This document shows, piece by piece, positions 1 through 8,924 of a DNA stretch of 64,000 bases (within the stretch, counting starts at the first letter, position 1; each line of letters opens with the position of its first letter). This DNA is from Aulosira sp. FACHB-615 (GTDB taxonomy: Bacteria; Cyanobacteriota; Cyanobacteriia; Cyanobacteriales; Nostocaceae). The DNA lies in assembly GCF_014698045.1 (NCBI RefSeq), contig NZ_JACJSE010000022.1:1-64000 (forward strand), in the 5' to 3' direction. A program made the position numbers and the translations under genes. The notes beneath the pieces were generated by a model. It saw only the letters and a list, made by a program, of their open reading frames with translations, made no database searches and was not told the DNA's origin.

Positions 1-132
1 CCTTGTCAAACCTGCGGTTTGAGGGAGTTTTGGGGTGTTTCGTTTTTAGCACTCGATTCATCTCGCCGCCAAATCAAAGATTATGGCGGGAGCCTTCTCT
101 CGGAATTAGGTAAAATAATTTTTGACTTTTAA
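1..132 (+). CDS. C-terminal end of an unknown protein (5' end outside window)
   Basis: Frame 1 is open from the first base to a TAA at 130-132 and gives about 43 residues with coding-like composition, starting PCQTCGLREFWG and ending ELGKIIFDF. A CxxC pair lies near the visible start. The family is not recognised. It runs towards the DUF3086 gene, so the two are convergent with only about 30 bases between them. The reading rests on codon plausibility alone. Confidence 0.45.
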   Translation, partial: PCQTCGLREFWGVSFLALDSSRRQIKDYGGSLLSELGKIIFDF

Positions 133-165
133 CTTTTGACTTCTCCTATCTCTACCTAAGCCTGA

Positions 166-1401
166 TTAAAAATCATCATCATAATTTCGCATCGTTTTCG
201 GGTCAGGCGCAAAGGCTAACCACAAAGGAAATTGCAGTATACCTAAACTGATTTGTTCTTCGGAATCATCAATGATAATTAAAGGTAATTGATTGGCTTT
301 TACCAAACGGTCGGCTTTTTGGGCTAAAGCGTCTGCTGCTTCAAATAAGACAACGCCCCTGTCAGGGCCAAAATCTGGGCGACCGATACCCAAACAGTCT
401 TGCAAACCCCGCCGCCATTCACCCAAGCGTTCTGGTGTGTTGGCTAAAACCAAAGTACGGACGCGATCGCCATACAATTTATGTAATATCGAAATAATCG
501 CCGAAGCAATCAAAGTATTCTGCAAACGGCTACCCATCGTCCGCAAAGCACCCCGTCCCCCTTGACCAAAAAACCAATTCGAGACTCGTTCTGCATGAAC
601 AGGTTCAAAGGTGCGGCGTAATTGCCAAGCCGGGCCATAATAATCCGGTTTGTTGCGATATTGGTCAATCAAGCGGCGGACTTGCTTACTCGTTTCTTGA
701 AACTGCTGTTGAGCAAATTGGGGTGTAATTGCTTCTGGTTCGGCGGGTTTAGCTTCTTTAACAGTTGGCTTTTCCCGTTCTCTAACTTCTGGTACCAGTT
801 GTAACTGCTCGGCGGCGACGGCTAAGTCTTGTAAGCTACCAGTCAGATAATCTTTAAAACCTTGCACACGAATAGCCAAATCTTGCGATGCACCAGCAAA
901 TGTGGTTCGCATTTCGTTGCGGATGCGTTCTTGGCGGCGTTCTAACTGTTCTACAGAAATTTGCAGGGCTTGTTTACGTTGTTCTAATTGTGCTAATGAT
1001 TCCTGCACAATGCGCCCTAGTGAAGTTTGCGTTTCACTTAATTGTGTTTGCAGCGTGTTGTAAGTTACTTGCAAACTCGCAATTTCGGCTTTGAGTGCAG
1101 CTTCAGTTTCTTGCAACTGAGCTAACCTTTGCTCTGCATCTGCGTATACTGATTCTGTTTTTAACCCTAATACAGTTGTCTCAGTTGCTAAGGGAAATTC
1201 TGGGGCTGGTTCATCTGTCAAACTAGCCAATTCTATACTTGTGTTGCTGGGTTCTGCGTCAACTGCTGAAGCGGTTGCTTCTGGTTCCAGAACTGACTCT
1301 ACAGATGAATTGTCTGGGTTGTCTGTTGTCGGGTTTTCTGGTTGTATTTGCTCTAACCACTCATCTATTGGTTCTGGAGTTGGAGATGACTCAGGGTTCA
1401 T
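166..1401 (-). CDS. DUF3086 coiled-coil protein
   Basis: Cyanobacterial protein of the DUF3086 type, function unknown. The N-terminal hundred or so residues are acidic and Pro/Ser/Thr-rich. A long coiled coil follows, rich in Gln, Glu, Leu and Arg. The C-terminal globular domain contains the run FGPDRGVVLFEAADALAQKA and ends near PKTMRNYDDDF. No signal peptide or membrane segment is visible. The frame is open upstream to a TTG at 1452, but that stretch is made of the TTATTTGTCAATAGTCATT type of repeat, so the ATG at 1401 (MNPESSPTPEP) is preferred. It is downstream of DUF3119 and the MlaE permease on the same strand and may be co-transcribed. Family assignment is from memory of conserved blocks. 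Confidence 0.8.
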   Translation of the reverse strand: MNPESSPTPEPIDEWLEQIQPENPTTDNPDNSSVESVLEPEATASAVDAEPSNTSIELASLTDEPAPEFPLATETTVLGLKTESVYADAEQRLAQLQETEAALKAEIASLQVTYNTLQTQLSETQTSLGRIVQESLAQLEQRKQALQISVEQLERRQERIRNEMRTTFAGASQDLAIRVQGFKDYLTGSLQDLAVAAEQLQLVPEVREREKPTVKEAKPAEPEAITPQFAQQQFQETSKQVRRLIDQYRNKPDYYGPAWQLRRTFEPVHAERVSNWFFGQGGRGALRTMGSRLQNTLIASAIISILHKLYGDRVRTLVLANTPERLGEWRRGLQDCLGIGRPDFGPDRGVVLFEAADALAQKADRLVKANQLPLIIIDDSEEQISLGILQFPLWLAFAPDPKTMRNYDDDF

Positions 1402-1511
1402 AAACAATAATCTAATTCCTAGACGCGGATAAATTTTTTGGTTATTTGTCAATAGTCATTGGTTATTTGTGTATGATTCAAAACTGTTAACCATTGACTA
1501 TTGACTCAGAC

Positions 1512-1928
1512 TTAAATACGGGGACAGCGTTCTTCCAAACAGGTTTTTAAGGTGTTGGGGTCGAACAAAATTGGTAAAAAGTGAATACTGTTAATTTCTT
1601 TAAAATAAAACAGAACCGGAAACCCATTCCAGAATATCCGCCAGTTTTGCCATTCTCGGTAGGGAAAACGCCGAATTAACTTTTCACCTCTGTAAATATC
1701 TAAGTCGGTGGCAGTAAATTGCAAGCGTAACGTTACAGTTTGAAACAAAAGAAACAACCCAAAAACTGCGATCGCTCCTCCCACCAAAGGTTGCACAATT
1801 ACAATGGGAATCGCTGCCAGCACCAATACAACAGGGATATTGTAACTAGGTTTGAGTTCCACTGTGGCTGTAGAATTAGGCGCAAATGAACTGGTCACTG
1901 TTTCAAATCCTGTTTCGGTAGTAGACAT
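1512..1928 (-). CDS. DUF3119 family membrane protein
   Basis: 138-residue cyanobacterial protein of unknown function. After a polar N-terminus there are two closely spaced hydrophobic segments (about residues 30-65), suggesting a membrane hairpin. A PH-like block follows (LRLQFTATDLDIYRGEKLIRRFPYREWQNW is represented around residues 68-97) with an FYFKE... tail. It starts with ATG and has no strong ribosome site. It sits between the MlaE-type permease gene and DUF3086 on the same strand, so a role in envelope or lipid handling is conceivable but is only an inference from position. Confidence 0.75.
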   Translation of the reverse strand: MSTTETGFETVTSSFAPNSTATVELKPSYNIPVVLVLAAIPIVIVQPLVGGAIAVFGLFLLFQTVTLRLQFTATDLDIYRGEKLIRRFPYREWQNWRIFWNGFPVLFYFKEINSIHFLPILFDPNTLKTCLEERCPRI

Positions 1929-2002
1929 CTTTTTTATTTTAGGATTAGGGGCTAGAGACTAGAGATGAAAAAATAATTTTTACAGTACTTAATTTTGCCT
2001 CT

Positions 2003-2044
2003 CACCTCTAACCTGTAACCTGTCACCTGTAACCTGTCACCTCT
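2003..2044. repeat. Heptanucleotide (STRR-type) tandem repeat
   Basis: Six consecutive heptamers alternate AACCTGT and CACCTGT/CACCTCT, between the MlaE-type gene and the DUF3119 gene. Variants of the same word appear again near 63831-63875. Such short tandemly repeated repetitive sequences are typical of Nostocales intergenic DNA. Confidence 0.8.
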
Positions 2045-2047
2045 AAT

Positions 2048-2845
2048 TTAAAACCCCTTCACAAACGCACTACCCGCACCTTGAAACATCAACCACGACA
2101 AAAAGAAGTTGCTAACAAATATCAGCAGCAAAGCAGTCACCACAGCAGTCGTCGTTGATTGTCCTACACCTTTAGCGCCGCCTGTAGTTGTCAAACCCCA
2201 ACTGCATCCAACAACTGCTATTAATAAGCCGAAACATACAGCTTTTACTAAAGCACTACCAATATCCCAAGTGTCTATTAGGTTGCGGGCAGAGTCTAAA
2301 AATACTGTATCAGCCAGTCCGTATATATGAGTGGCAATGATCAAGCCGCCGAACATCCCGGTGACTAACGACAAAAGTGTTAAAACTGGCAACATTAAAC
2401 AGCAAGCAATCATGCGCGGAATCACTAAATAATCGATGGGGTCTGTTTTTAACACCAACAGCGCATCAATTTGTTCTGTCACTCGCATTGTACCGATTTC
2501 TGCGGCAAAGGCAGAACCAACCCGCCCCGCTAAAATCACGGCTGTGAGTACTGGTGAAAGTTCTCTGGTTAAAGCCACCGCCAATACACCACCCACAAGA
2601 TTACCCGCACCAAAGTTAATAAACTCTCGCGCTACCTGAATGGTAAACACAGCACCCACAAAAATTGCAGTTAACAAAGCAATAAATAAAGAGTCTGGCC
2701 CTACGGCTGCCATTTGCTCTAAAGTGTTACGCCAATGAATCTTGCCGCGCAGCAGGTGAACTATTACTTGTCCACCCAGAAAAATCGCTGCCAGCAATCG
2801 CTGACCCCACGCTGCTAAACTGGAATTAGATGTAATCTGGCTCAA
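2048..2845 (-). CDS. mlaE: MlaE-family lipid ABC transporter permease
   Basis: 265-residue integral membrane protein of the MlaE permease family. These proteins work with an MlaF-type ATPase and an MCE-domain protein to move lipids between the inner and outer membranes. The family signature is intact: ELSPVLTAVILAGRVGSAFA followed by AAEIGTMRVTEQIDAL in the middle of the protein, with about five hydrophobic segments. The start appears to be TTG (2843-2845), and no in-frame ATG lies in the first 40 residues. The partner ATPase and MCE genes are not in the window. DUF3119 and DUF3086 lie downstream on the same strand. Confidence 0.88.
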   Translation of the reverse strand: MSQITSNSSLAAWGQRLLAAIFLGGQVIVHLLRGKIHWRNTLEQMAAVGPDSLFIALLTAIFVGAVFTIQVAREFINFGAGNLVGGVLAVALTRELSPVLTAVILAGRVGSAFAAEIGTMRVTEQIDALLVLKTDPIDYLVIPRMIACCLMLPVLTLLSLVTGMFGGLIIATHIYGLADTVFLDSARNLIDTWDIGSALVKAVCFGLLIAVVGCSWGLTTTGGAKGVGQSTTTAVVTALLLIFVSNFFLSWLMFQGAGSAFVKGF

Positions 2846-3298
2846 TGTTCTGTAGCTAACTCGGTAATTGCCTTAAGAATAGCGAAAGTTTATAGCCAAT
2901 AGTCAATAGTAATTTCTTAATACTCCCCACACTTCCCACACTCCCCATCCTCCCCACACTTCCCACCCTTCCCACACCCCCCACCCTCCCCAAACTCCCC
3001 ACTCCCTCCGTGAACGTTAACTTACTTTAAAGTTACTCTCATAAAATAAAGCTCTACTTATATATGTTTACAATGTGTGGTATTTAGTAGAGATAAGCTC
3101 AAACCCTGAATTAGCAAAGATTTTATCGCTGCTCAAGTTGATTTTTCTTTGAAGCAGCTTGTGTTGTTACTGTCTGTTTTTTTAATGAAAACTTAAGATT
3201 TTTGACAGATTGGCCTCCAAGGGGCGATCGCACGTATTGTAGAAGATGAAAGATAGTTATTGGGCTGTTGTGCGTTGTCTTCCTGGAGGTTGTCTTTC
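2846..3298. other. Intergenic region with C-rich degenerate repeat
   Basis: Divergent gap between the MlaE-type gene and the small membrane protein gene. About 2921-3003 is a pyrimidine-rich run built from variants of CTCCCCACACTTCCCAC, a degenerate heptamer-type repeat. The remainder is AT-rich and should hold promoters for both genes, but no specific operator is recognisable. Confidence 0.6.
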
Positions 3299-3595
3299 AT
3301 GGCTTTTTTGTTGAACTTTCTGCGTTCCTTATTAGTGACGGTTATTTTTAGCTTTGTTGCACCAATATTTTTCGTAGGCGGTATCTTGTTACTTTTAGCT
3401 GTGATTGGTTATTTGCCAGGATTACAAACAATCACAGAAGCTAGTGCCGCCAGCATATTACATTTTCTGGCGATTTTTGGTAATGGTACACCCCTACGCG
3501 GGCTAGTAATCATCGGTTTAACCTGGAGTTTTGTCGGCGCATTATTTGATTCTTATGCGTATTATCGTTGTCAAATTCTTCGCATAGATTCTTAA
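3299..3595 (+). CDS. Small membrane protein, unknown
   Basis: 98-residue hydrophobic protein with two or three predicted membrane segments (about residues 5-32, 45-58 and 68-82), ending in a short polar tail YAYYRCQILRIDS. The frame is open further upstream, but the ATG at 3299 has a clear GGAGG ribosome site at 3285-3289, nine bases before it, which decides the start. I do not recognise the family. No operon partner is close: the next gene is over 300 bases away. Confidence 0.7.
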   Translation: MAFLLNFLRSLLVTVIFSFVAPIFFVGGILLLLAVIGYLPGLQTITEASAASILHFLAIFGNGTPLRGLVIIGLTWSFVGALFDSYAYYRCQILRIDS

Positions 3596-3921
3596 GTAAA
3601 TTGTGTAAATCTTCAGGTTTGAATCGGATAGAAAAAGTTTAAAAATCAACTAGAATAAGCGTTTGAGATTTTAAAGCCCATCCTATTCGGGATAGGAATT
3701 ATAAATTTAACTTGTAAAATTAATTACTTAATTATTAATCATCACAGTCGGAGTTGGGCAGAAGTTAGCAACTGCGATCGCAAAATTGTTCACAAAAAAG
3801 CCCATAGCCCCCAGACTGAAGTTTGGGGCTAGATAAACTATGCTTGAATAGCGGAATGCCCATTTATTTTAAGCTCTGGGCATTTTATAGTGGGATAATA
3901 TACGAGGTTTTTTGACTGCTC
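3596..3921. other. Intergenic region with two hairpins
   Basis: Two inverted repeats precede the protease gene. One pairs TAGCCCCCAGACT with AGTTTGGGGCTA (3805-3831, one mismatch). The other pairs AATGCCCA with TGGGCATT (3855-3884) and is followed by T-rich sequence. They could terminate the upstream small gene or form a structured leader for the protease mRNA. Which of these is right cannot be decided from sequence alone. Confidence 0.5.
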
Positions 3922-4743
3922 ATGGTTTGGCCGTTTAAATCCAAGTTTCGTAAACAAATTGCGCGGATTGAAATTACAGGTGCGATCGCAAGTGCAACTC
4001 GCAAACGTGTATTAGAAGCCCTCAAGACCGTAGAAGAAAAGAAATTTCCAGCTTTGCTTTTACGCATCGATAGCCCTGGGGGAACAGTAGGCGATTCCCA
4101 AGAAATATACAGCGCCCTGAAGCGACTGCGCGAAAAAATCAAAATTGTTGCTAGTTTTGGTAATATTTCCGCCTCCGGTGGAGTTTACATCGGTATGGGA
4201 GCCGAACACATCATGGCTAACCCCGGAACCATCACCGGTAGCATTGGTGTAATTCTGCGTGGTAATAACTTAGAACGCTTGCTTGACAAAATCGGTGTTT
4301 CTTTCAAAGTCATTAAGTCAGGGCCTTACAAAGACATTTTGGCATTTGATCGGGAATTAACAGAACCAGAACAACACATTCTGCAAGAATTGATTGACAC
4401 CAGTTATCAGCAGTTTGTCCAAACTGTCGCCGAGGGTCGTTCTTTAGCCGTAGAAACTGTGAGAAGTTTCGCCGATGGCCGGATTTTTACCGGGCAGCAA
4501 GCTTTAGAATTGGGTGTTGTAGACCGCCTAGGAACAGAAGAAGATGCGCGTCGGTGGACGGCAGAACTAGTCGGTCTTGACCCCGAAAAAACCCCATACT
4601 TTACCCTCGAAGAACCCAAACCTTTGTTAAGTCGGATTCTACCGGGGAGTCGTCAGGTTTCATCAAGATTGAGTGCTGGTGCTGACTGGCTAGAATTTGA
4701 AATTTCTACTAGTGGTCTGCCATTGTGGTTATATAGACCATAA
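3922..4743 (+). CDS. sppA: Signal peptide peptidase SppA-like (S49) protease
   Basis: 273-residue serine protease of family S49, the SppA/SohB clan that digests cleaved signal peptides and small membrane-bound peptides. RIDSPGG (about residues 48-54) and the block SASGGVYIG place the catalytic serine at Ser85. Lys137 in SGPYKD is the expected general base, giving the Ser-Lys dyad known for short SppA enzymes. There is no clear N-terminal membrane anchor, unlike many SppA proteins, so membrane attachment would be peripheral. It starts at ATG 3922. The chorismate mutase gene follows about 90 bases later across a repeat. Confidence 0.88.
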   Translation: MVWPFKSKFRKQIARIEITGAIASATRKRVLEALKTVEEKKFPALLLRIDSPGGTVGDSQEIYSALKRLREKIKIVASFGNISASGGVYIGMGAEHIMANPGTITGSIGVILRGNNLERLLDKIGVSFKVIKSGPYKDILAFDRELTEPEQHILQELIDTSYQQFVQTVAEGRSLAVETVRSFADGRIFTGQQALELGVVDRLGTEEDARRWTAELVGLDPEKTPYFTLEEPKPLLSRILPGSRQVSSRLSAGADWLEFEISTSGLPLWLYRP

Positions 4744-4815
4744 ATGTCATTGGTTATTGGTCATTAGTCATTAGTAAAGGACAAATGACTAATAACAAAG
4801 GACAAAGGACAAATA
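4741..4815. repeat. STRR-type repeat between sppA and aroH
   Basis: Heptamer- and octamer-like words (GTCATTGGT, TATTGGTCATTAGTCATTAG, AAAGGACAAA) fill the gap. They contain an in-frame ATG that could be mistaken for the start of the next gene. Confidence 0.65.
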
Positions 4816-4835
4816 AATTAAGGAGGATTTTTGGC

Positions 4836-5252
4836 GTGGAATGGCAAATGCGAGCAATTCGTGGAGCAACAACTGTTTCAGAAAATACAATTGAAGCTAT
4901 GCGAGAAGCAGTTACAGAACTGCTAGATGAACTAGAACAACGCAATAAAATTCAACCACAGGACATGATTAGCGTGACTTTTTCCGTCACACGCGATTTA
5001 GATGCGATTTTCCCCGCCGCGATCGCCCGCACACGCTCTGGTTGGGATAATGTTGCAATGTTAGATGTGCAGCAAATGTACGTTGAAGGTAGTTTACAAC
5101 GTTGCGTCCGCTTCTTAATTCATGCTTATTTGCCAGTCTCTGCTCCAATTCACCACATTTATTTACGTCACGCTTCTAATTTACGTCCCGACTGGAGTTT
5201 ACCCCAGACTTTACATACATCACAGCCAGCAATTGAAATCCTGAATTCCTAA
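4836..5252 (+). CDS. aroH: Chorismate mutase AroH
   Basis: 138-residue monofunctional chorismate mutase of the AroH fold. It converts chorismate to prephenate for phenylalanine and tyrosine synthesis. The N-terminus has the family hallmark RAIRGATTV, whose second Arg matches the active-site arginine of the Bacillus subtilis enzyme. PAAIARTRSGWDNV and RCVRFLIH correspond to the other conserved blocks. The start is taken as GTG 4836 because AGGAGG lies at 4821-4826, nine bases upstream. The open frame extends back to an ATG at 4785 but only through repeat sequence. The C-terminal tail is a little longer than in Bacillus. Confidence 0.9.
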   Translation: MEWQMRAIRGATTVSENTIEAMREAVTELLDELEQRNKIQPQDMISVTFSVTRDLDAIFPAAIARTRSGWDNVAMLDVQQMYVEGSLQRCVRFLIHAYLPVSAPIHHIYLRHASNLRPDWSLPQTLHTSQPAIEILNS

Positions 5253-5366
5253 CTGAAGTAGAGCTACGTAAATATTTATAGTTGGGAAAAGGCAGGAGAC
5301 AGGAGGGTTTTTCTTAATATAGTTTTGTTTTTTCCCACCGACTTAATTAGAGCAAATTCCCAACTT

Positions 5367-6269
5367 TTAGTTATCAGTTGGCTTGTGATGATGAAAGCGG
5401 ATTCCTAAAAAAATGTCGTAAACAAATTCAAAAAAATCTTTTTTTTGTAATAATCCCGAAGTTTGATAACAGCCTTTTGCATCTAACAGTGGCTTCATCA
5501 CATAATATGCTGGTTGATAATTGTACCAGGGAATTGAAGGCCAAAGATGATGCACTAGGTGATAATTTTGTCCCATAATCAAGAGGTTGAGAATGGGATT
5601 GGGATAGACGCGGGCATTTTTCCAGCGATCGCGCTCTACAAATGGCCGATGTGGCAGATAATCAAAAAATAATCCCAATGCTATGCCAACTATAAAGGCG
5701 GGAATAAACCAAAAATTGAGAATATAACCTAAAAATCCATACTGAACGGAAATATAGACAATACTCACAACAATCAAGCGGCTGATAAACCACTCTAACA
5801 ATTCATATTTCCGCCACAGTTTTCTTTTAAAGAAAAACACCTCATGGTATAAAAACCGCACTGCAATCAACCACAAAGGCCCCCCTGTAGAGACATAATG
5901 ATCCGGGTCATCTTCGGGATGATTGACATTACCATGATGTTGCAAATGTACGCGCGTAAACACAGGAAACGCAAAAGCCAATATTAAAGCACTACCATGA
6001 CCCAGCATCGCGTTAATAATCCGGTTACGATGTGCAGACTGGTGACAAGCATCGTGAATTACTGTCCCAGAGCCATGCAAAGCTAGGGTATTAATCGAAA
6101 AGCATAACCAGTGCGGCCATTCCCACAACCAGTAGCCAAAATTTGATAGCACCAGCATTGTGACAGCAGACAAAAAAATTAACATTGTCGGGCTGAAATT
6201 ACCAGGAGGCTCTAAGAATTCCTTGGGTGGGATTTTCAATACTTTCTGTTCTGCCTCCAACGCCAGCAT
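5367..6269 (-). CDS. crtR: Beta-carotene hydroxylase CrtR
   Basis: 300-residue membrane di-iron hydroxylase of the cyanobacterial CrtR family. CrtR hydroxylates the beta-ionone ring in zeaxanthin or myxol-type carotenoid synthesis. The histidine boxes are intact: HDACHQSAH, HLQHHGNVNH, the FDYLPHRPF block, and HLVHHLWPSIPWYNY. Four or so hydrophobic segments place it in the membrane. It starts at ATG 6269 with TAAGGAG close upstream. The fatty acid desaturases elsewhere in the window share the same superfamily but differ in box spacing. It is divergent from pyruvate kinase. Confidence 0.9.
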   Translation of the reverse strand: MLALEAEQKVLKIPPKEFLEPPGNFSPTMLIFLSAVTMLVLSNFGYWLWEWPHWLCFSINTLALHGSGTVIHDACHQSAHRNRIINAMLGHGSALILAFAFPVFTRVHLQHHGNVNHPEDDPDHYVSTGGPLWLIAVRFLYHEVFFFKRKLWRKYELLEWFISRLIVVSIVYISVQYGFLGYILNFWFIPAFIVGIALGLFFDYLPHRPFVERDRWKNARVYPNPILNLLIMGQNYHLVHHLWPSIPWYNYQPAYYVMKPLLDAKGCYQTSGLLQKKDFFEFVYDIFLGIRFHHHKPTDN

Positions 6270-6699
6270 TCTTTACTCCTTACCTGCTCAAACATTACGA
6301 ATATACGATCAATATTAGTAAAAAATAAAGTTTAATGAAGTTTTGTATAGCATTTTTTTATCTAAACATCTGCTTCACAGCAGATGAATAACGCTATGAT
6401 TCCAAACGAAACCCAAGTATTTGCTGATGATTAGGGTGTGTCCCTCAGTTATTCAAGAGTAGAGAGAAAATATATTCCTGGGGAGAGAGGGCATCAAGTT
6501 TAGTGTACGATAACTATTCTGTTCCCTAGTTCCTAGGAATAATCCAAGGGAAATCCAGCGATTTAAATTCACAATCTTTCCCCAAATCTACCTTTTATCT
6601 GCCCCACGCTAACTGCTTAAATTGATGTGGCAGTAACTGAACACAGCATCTCCCTTAACTTACTATGACTGCTTAATAAGCTCCCTAAAATCAGCCCCT
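6270..6699. other. Intergenic region crtR / pyk
   Basis: Divergent promoter region of about 430 bases. It is AT-rich with no recognised repeat, RNA gene or operator. The pyk start is preceded by AAGCTCCCTAAAATC, not a strong ribosome site. Confidence 0.5.
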
Positions 6700-8466
6700 A
6701 TGCAATTAAGAGATTCTCTACGTCGGACAAAAATTGTCGCTACAATTGGCCCCGCTACCAGCAGCCCAGAAATGCTCAAAGCGATTATCGAAGCAGGAGC
6801 AACCACGCTGCGCCTTAACTTTTCTCATGGTACTCATGCTGATCACCAGCGCAATATTCGCTTAATTAGGCAAACTGCTTTTGAACTTAATCAGCCAGTG
6901 GCAATTTTGCAAGACTTGCAAGGGCCAAAAATTCGTTTAGGGCGGTTTGAAGATGGGTCTATAGTTTTAGCAAAAGGCGATCGCTTCATCTTAACTAATC
7001 GCCAAGTTGTAGGTACACAAGAAATTAGCTGTGTAACTTACGAATATTTGGCAGAAGAAGTCCCAACCGGCGCGAAAATTCTCCTCGATGATGGACGAGT
7101 CGAGATGGTGGTGGAAGAAACCAATCGGGAAAAAGGTGATTTGCATTGCCGTGTAACAGTCGGTGGCAAATTATCTAACAACAAAGGTGTAAACTTTCCT
7201 GGGGTTTACCTGTCCATTAAAGCCATGACCGACAAAGACCGCGAGGACTTGATGTTTGGTCTCGACCAAGGCGTAGACTGGGTAGCACTTTCCTTTGTCC
7301 GCAACCCCCAAGATGTGATCGAAATCAAAGAATTGATTTCTAGCACAGGCAAGCAAGTACCAGTCATTGCCAAAATTGAAAAGCATGAAGCTATTGAACA
7401 AATGGAAGCTGTTCTAGCTTTGTGTGATGGCGTAATGGTTGCTAGAGGAGACTTAGGGGTTGAACTACCAGCCGAAGATGTCCCTGTATTACAAAAACGG
7501 TTAATTTCCACAGCCAACCGCTTGGGGATTCCGATTATCACCGCTACCCAAATGTTAGATAGCATGGTGAGCAATCCCCGCCCCACCCGCGCGGAAGTAT
7601 CAGACGTAGCCAACGCCATTTTAGATGGTACTGATGCAGTCATGCTTTCCAACGAAACTGCCGTTGGTAGCTACCCGGTGGAAGCAGTCGCTACAATGGC
7701 GCGGATTGCTGAACGGATCGAACAAGAAGAACGGAACTCAGCCACACGCCAACTCCGAGATAGTAGACGTTCCATTCCCAACGCTATTAGCCAAGCTGTC
7801 GGTCAAATTGCTGAAAACCTTGGCGCAGCCGCAATCATGACCTTAACCCAAACTGGGGCGACGGCGCGTAACGTGTCTAAATTCCGTCCCCATACCCCTA
7901 TTTTGGCGGTGACACCCCATGTCAACGTAGCGCGACAATTACAACTAGTTTGGGGTGTAAAACCACTACTAGTATTGGGACTACCTTCCACTGGTCAAAC
8001 CTTCCAAGCAGCCATCAACGTCGCTCAAGAACATAAATTACTGTTTGAAGGCGATTTGGTCGTGATGACTGCTGGTACACTGCAAGGCGTTTCTGGTTCC
8101 ACAGACTTAATTAAAGTTGAAGTAGTTACAGCTATATTAGGTCAAGGAATTGGACTGGGCCAAGGTTCCGTCAGTGGTCGCGCCAGAGTTGCTCAAACAG
8201 GAATGGATGTCAGCAACTTTAACCCCGGCGATATCTTAGTCGCGCCCCGCACTGGTGCTGATTTTGTCGATGCCATCCGCAAAGCCTCTGGTATTATCAC
8301 TGAGGAAGAAAGCTTGACTTGTCACGCCGCCGTGATTGGCTTACGCCTGGGTGTACCTGTGATTGTTGGTGTCAAGAAAGCCACCCAAGTCATTCGTGAT
8401 GGGGCGATTTTAACCTTGGATGTGCAACGGGGGTTAATTTACTCTGGCGCGGTGGGAACACCGTAA
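6700..8466 (+). CDS. pyk: Pyruvate kinase with C-terminal swivelling domain
   Basis: 588-residue pyruvate kinase, the last step of glycolysis (PEP + ADP to pyruvate + ATP). The N-terminal block RRTKIVATIGPA and the active-site block DGVMVARGDLGVELPAED are both present, along with MLDSMVSNPRPTRAEVSDVANAILDGTDAVMLS (spread over about residues 285-320). The protein is about 110 residues longer than the E. coli enzymes. It ends in a phosphohistidine swivelling domain (GDILVAPRTGADF, then ITEEESLTCHAAVIG, then GVPVIVGV), as in many cyanobacterial and Bacillus pyruvate kinases. It is monocistronic, with repeats immediately downstream. Confidence 0.95.
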   Translation: MQLRDSLRRTKIVATIGPATSSPEMLKAIIEAGATTLRLNFSHGTHADHQRNIRLIRQTAFELNQPVAILQDLQGPKIRLGRFEDGSIVLAKGDRFILTNRQVVGTQEISCVTYEYLAEEVPTGAKILLDDGRVEMVVEETNREKGDLHCRVTVGGKLSNNKGVNFPGVYLSIKAMTDKDREDLMFGLDQGVDWVALSFVRNPQDVIEIKELISSTGKQVPVIAKIEKHEAIEQMEAVLALCDGVMVARGDLGVELPAEDVPVLQKRLISTANRLGIPIITATQMLDSMVSNPRPTRAEVSDVANAILDGTDAVMLSNETAVGSYPVEAVATMARIAERIEQEERNSATRQLRDSRRSIPNAISQAVGQIAENLGAAAIMTLTQTGATARNVSKFRPHTPILAVTPHVNVARQLQLVWGVKPLLVLGLPSTGQTFQAAINVAQEHKLLFEGDLVVMTAGTLQGVSGSTDLIKVEVVTAILGQGIGLGQGSVSGRARVAQTGMDVSNFNPGDILVAPRTGADFVDAIRKASGIITEEESLTCHAAVIGLRLGVPVIVGVKKATQVIRDGAILTLDVQRGLIYSGAVGTP

Positions 8467-8472
8467 ACATCA

Positions 8473-8586
8473 CTTCGACTGCGCTCAGTGACCAAACTTC
8501 GACTGCGGAGACGCTAACGCGAACGACTGCGCTCAGTGACCAAACTTCGACTGCGGAGACGCTAACGCGAACGACTGCGCTCAGTG
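8473..8586. repeat. 48-bp tandem repeat downstream of pyk
   Basis: A 48-base unit beginning CTTCGACTGCGGAGACGC and containing CTAACGCGAACGACTGCGC occurs at 8497-8544 and again from 8545, the second copy slightly short. A 24-base partial copy (CTTCGACTGCGCTCAGTG) precedes them at 8473-8496. The word CTTCGACT..GCTCAGTG also occurs near 20000-20020. These are dispersed Nostocales repeats, not coding. Confidence 0.85.
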
Positions 8587-8800
8587 AGCAGGGGGTTGGA
8601 GGATTTATACTTAATTGAACAAAATTAGGACTTACGCAAAAAACGAAAAAATAGGGTTTTAGAACAGGGTGCAGGGGTATGAGGGTGTAAGTATTCAAAA
8701 CCCTTACGCCCCATACCCTTACACCCCCACGCCCAATCCCTACAGACAATTTTGGTGCATAAGTCCTGAAAATCTCTAACAACTCTCTGCGCCTCCGCGC

Positions 8801-8849
8801 ACGCCAATGATGTTTCACGCAGTGGCTCCTCTGCGTGAAACATCATTGG
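8801..8849. repeat. Nested palindromic repeat
   Basis: A perfect 19-bp inverted repeat (8804-8822 and 8831-8849) has an eight-base loop TGGCTCCT. It appears to arise from insertion of a 28-base element (8801-8828, ACGCCA...CGCAGTGGCTC) into a copy of the CTCTGCGCCTCCGCGCCTCTGCG repeat family that also flanks the GxxExxY gene (39504-39944). A longer element with the same ends is at 15314-15358. Confidence 0.7.
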
Positions 8850-8866
8850 AACAAGTGCTAGGACAA

Positions 8867-8903
8867 AAAAACAGCCGCCCCCACGAGAGAAGCAGCTGTT
8901 TTT
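8867..8903 (-). terminator. Rho-independent terminator of groEL
   Basis: AAAAACAGC (8867-8875) pairs with GCTGTTTTT (8895-8903) about 20 bases beyond the groEL stop on the minus strand, giving a hairpin with a T-run in the sense of groEL. Confidence 0.75.
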
Positions 8904-8924
8904 AATTTATTTGACTACAGAGTA

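Noticed and set aside
7171..7991. Minus-strand frames opposite pyk
   Set aside because: Shadows of the coding strand with no ribosome sites, and incompatible with the conserved plus-strand protein.
8390..8846. Minus-strand open frames downstream of pyk
   Set aside because: They read through the 48-base tandem repeat and the palindromic repeat, giving repeated peptide words, and overlap the end of pyk.
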